Origin: G965237725 sp965237725 | Lineage (GTDB): Bacteria > Pseudomonadota > Gammaproteobacteria > Arenicellales > Poriferihabitantaceae | DNA: 64,000 bases | Reading direction: 5' to 3' | Assembly: GCA_965237725.1 (NCBI GenBank) | Contig: OZ250151.1 | Coordinates: forward strand, 2,542,001 to 2,606,000 | Shown: positions 63,820 through 64,000 of the stretch, piece by piece | How positions within the stretch are numbered: position 1 is the first letter of the stretch | Layout: the number at the start of each line of letters is the position of its first letter | Position numbers and translations under genes: made by a program | Notes under the pieces: generated by a model | What the model was told of the DNA's origin: nothing | What the model saw: only the letters and a program-made list of their open reading frames with translations | The model's database searches: none

Positions 63820-64000
63820 CTAGACATTATCCAGACAGTACTCGGGATCCTGTTTCTGTTTGGACATGGTTGAAAAAACTTCCCCCATGGCAGCGATCAC
63901 GCCTTTACTCGGTTCTGGCATCTGATCTTTTAGCTGCGCATGCAATGCGGGCAGTGCATGGAATGGCACCATGGGATACATATGATGTTCGATGTGATAA
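63820..64000 (-). CDS. Fatty acid desaturase-like protein, C-terminal end (5' part outside the window)
   Basis: The last 60 codons of a minus-strand gene. The stretch begins YHIEHHMYPMVPFHALPALH, carrying the third His box of membrane di-iron fatty acid desaturases (HxxHH), followed by a polar tail ending EYCLDNV. The catalytic core lies beyond the window edge, so subclass and length cannot be judged. Confidence 0.8.
   Translation of the reverse strand, partial: YHIEHHMYPMVPFHALPALHAQLKDQMPEPSKGVIAAMGEVFSTMSKQKQDPEYCLDNV

Overview
The window looks like chromosomal DNA of a gammaproteobacterium with mid-range GC, probably marine or otherwise environmental. The evidence is the core block yicC-gmk-rpoZ-spoT, glnE, a waaF heptosyltransferase, a split B12-dependent ribonucleotide reductase (nrdJa/nrdJb, the Pseudomonas-type arrangement) and a fimT-pilV-pilW-pilX-pilY1-pilE minor-pilin operon. 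I saw no tRNA, rRNA, CRISPR array or intact insertion sequence.

Region 1 (1-12.7 kb, mostly minus strand). After a small catabolic pair (FAH hydrolase and cupin) comes a compact operon that reads as an unusual RiPP (modified peptide) system. In transcription order it holds a 70-residue precursor-like peptide, an HprK-like kinase, a PqqD-like peptide-binding protein, a radical SAM/SPASM enzyme, an S24/S26-like peptidase with Cys in place of Ser, and a PF14907-type nucleotidyltransferase. The peptide has a lasso-leader-like YxxP motif, two Cys in its C-terminal half and a C-terminal Ser. No lasso cyclase or B2 protease is present. Just upstream on the same strand lie a gingipain-like (C25) protein and a 1419-residue secreted repeat protein, so all eight genes may form one transcript.

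Region 2 (13-33 kb, minus strand). A complete minor-pilin operon sits between two copies of a 'giant secreted protein + C25 protease' pair. The two C25 genes are nearly identical over most of their length and diverge at the N-terminus, which suggests recent duplication or gene conversion. The second giant has 2805 residues with DUF11, SdrD-B-like and GEVED-like modules. PilY1 carries an inserted F5/8-type (fucolectin-like) domain, an apparent lectin at the pilus tip.

Region 3 (33-57 kb) is mostly housekeeping: a PEP mutase/isocitrate lyase family enzyme, a GIY-YIG gene flanked by 95-bp direct repeats, nrdJ, waaF, ilvE, glnE, a BepA-like M48 lipoprotein, a FemAB-like acyltransferase, a BON-like membrane protein, a YiiX-like amidase, a Ser/Thr kinase, then yicC-gmk-rpoZ-spoT-LMW phosphatase-L,D-transpeptidase-nagZ.

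Region 4 (57-64 kb) holds two genes that share an odd N-terminal export-like motif (one frameshifted), a GFA protein, and an operon of a phosphoethanolamine-methyltransferase-like protein, a choline-kinase-like protein and an MttB-family methyltransferase (quaternary amine metabolism). It ends with a ParD antitoxin beside a ParE remnant, a ParA ATPase and the end of a fatty acid desaturase.
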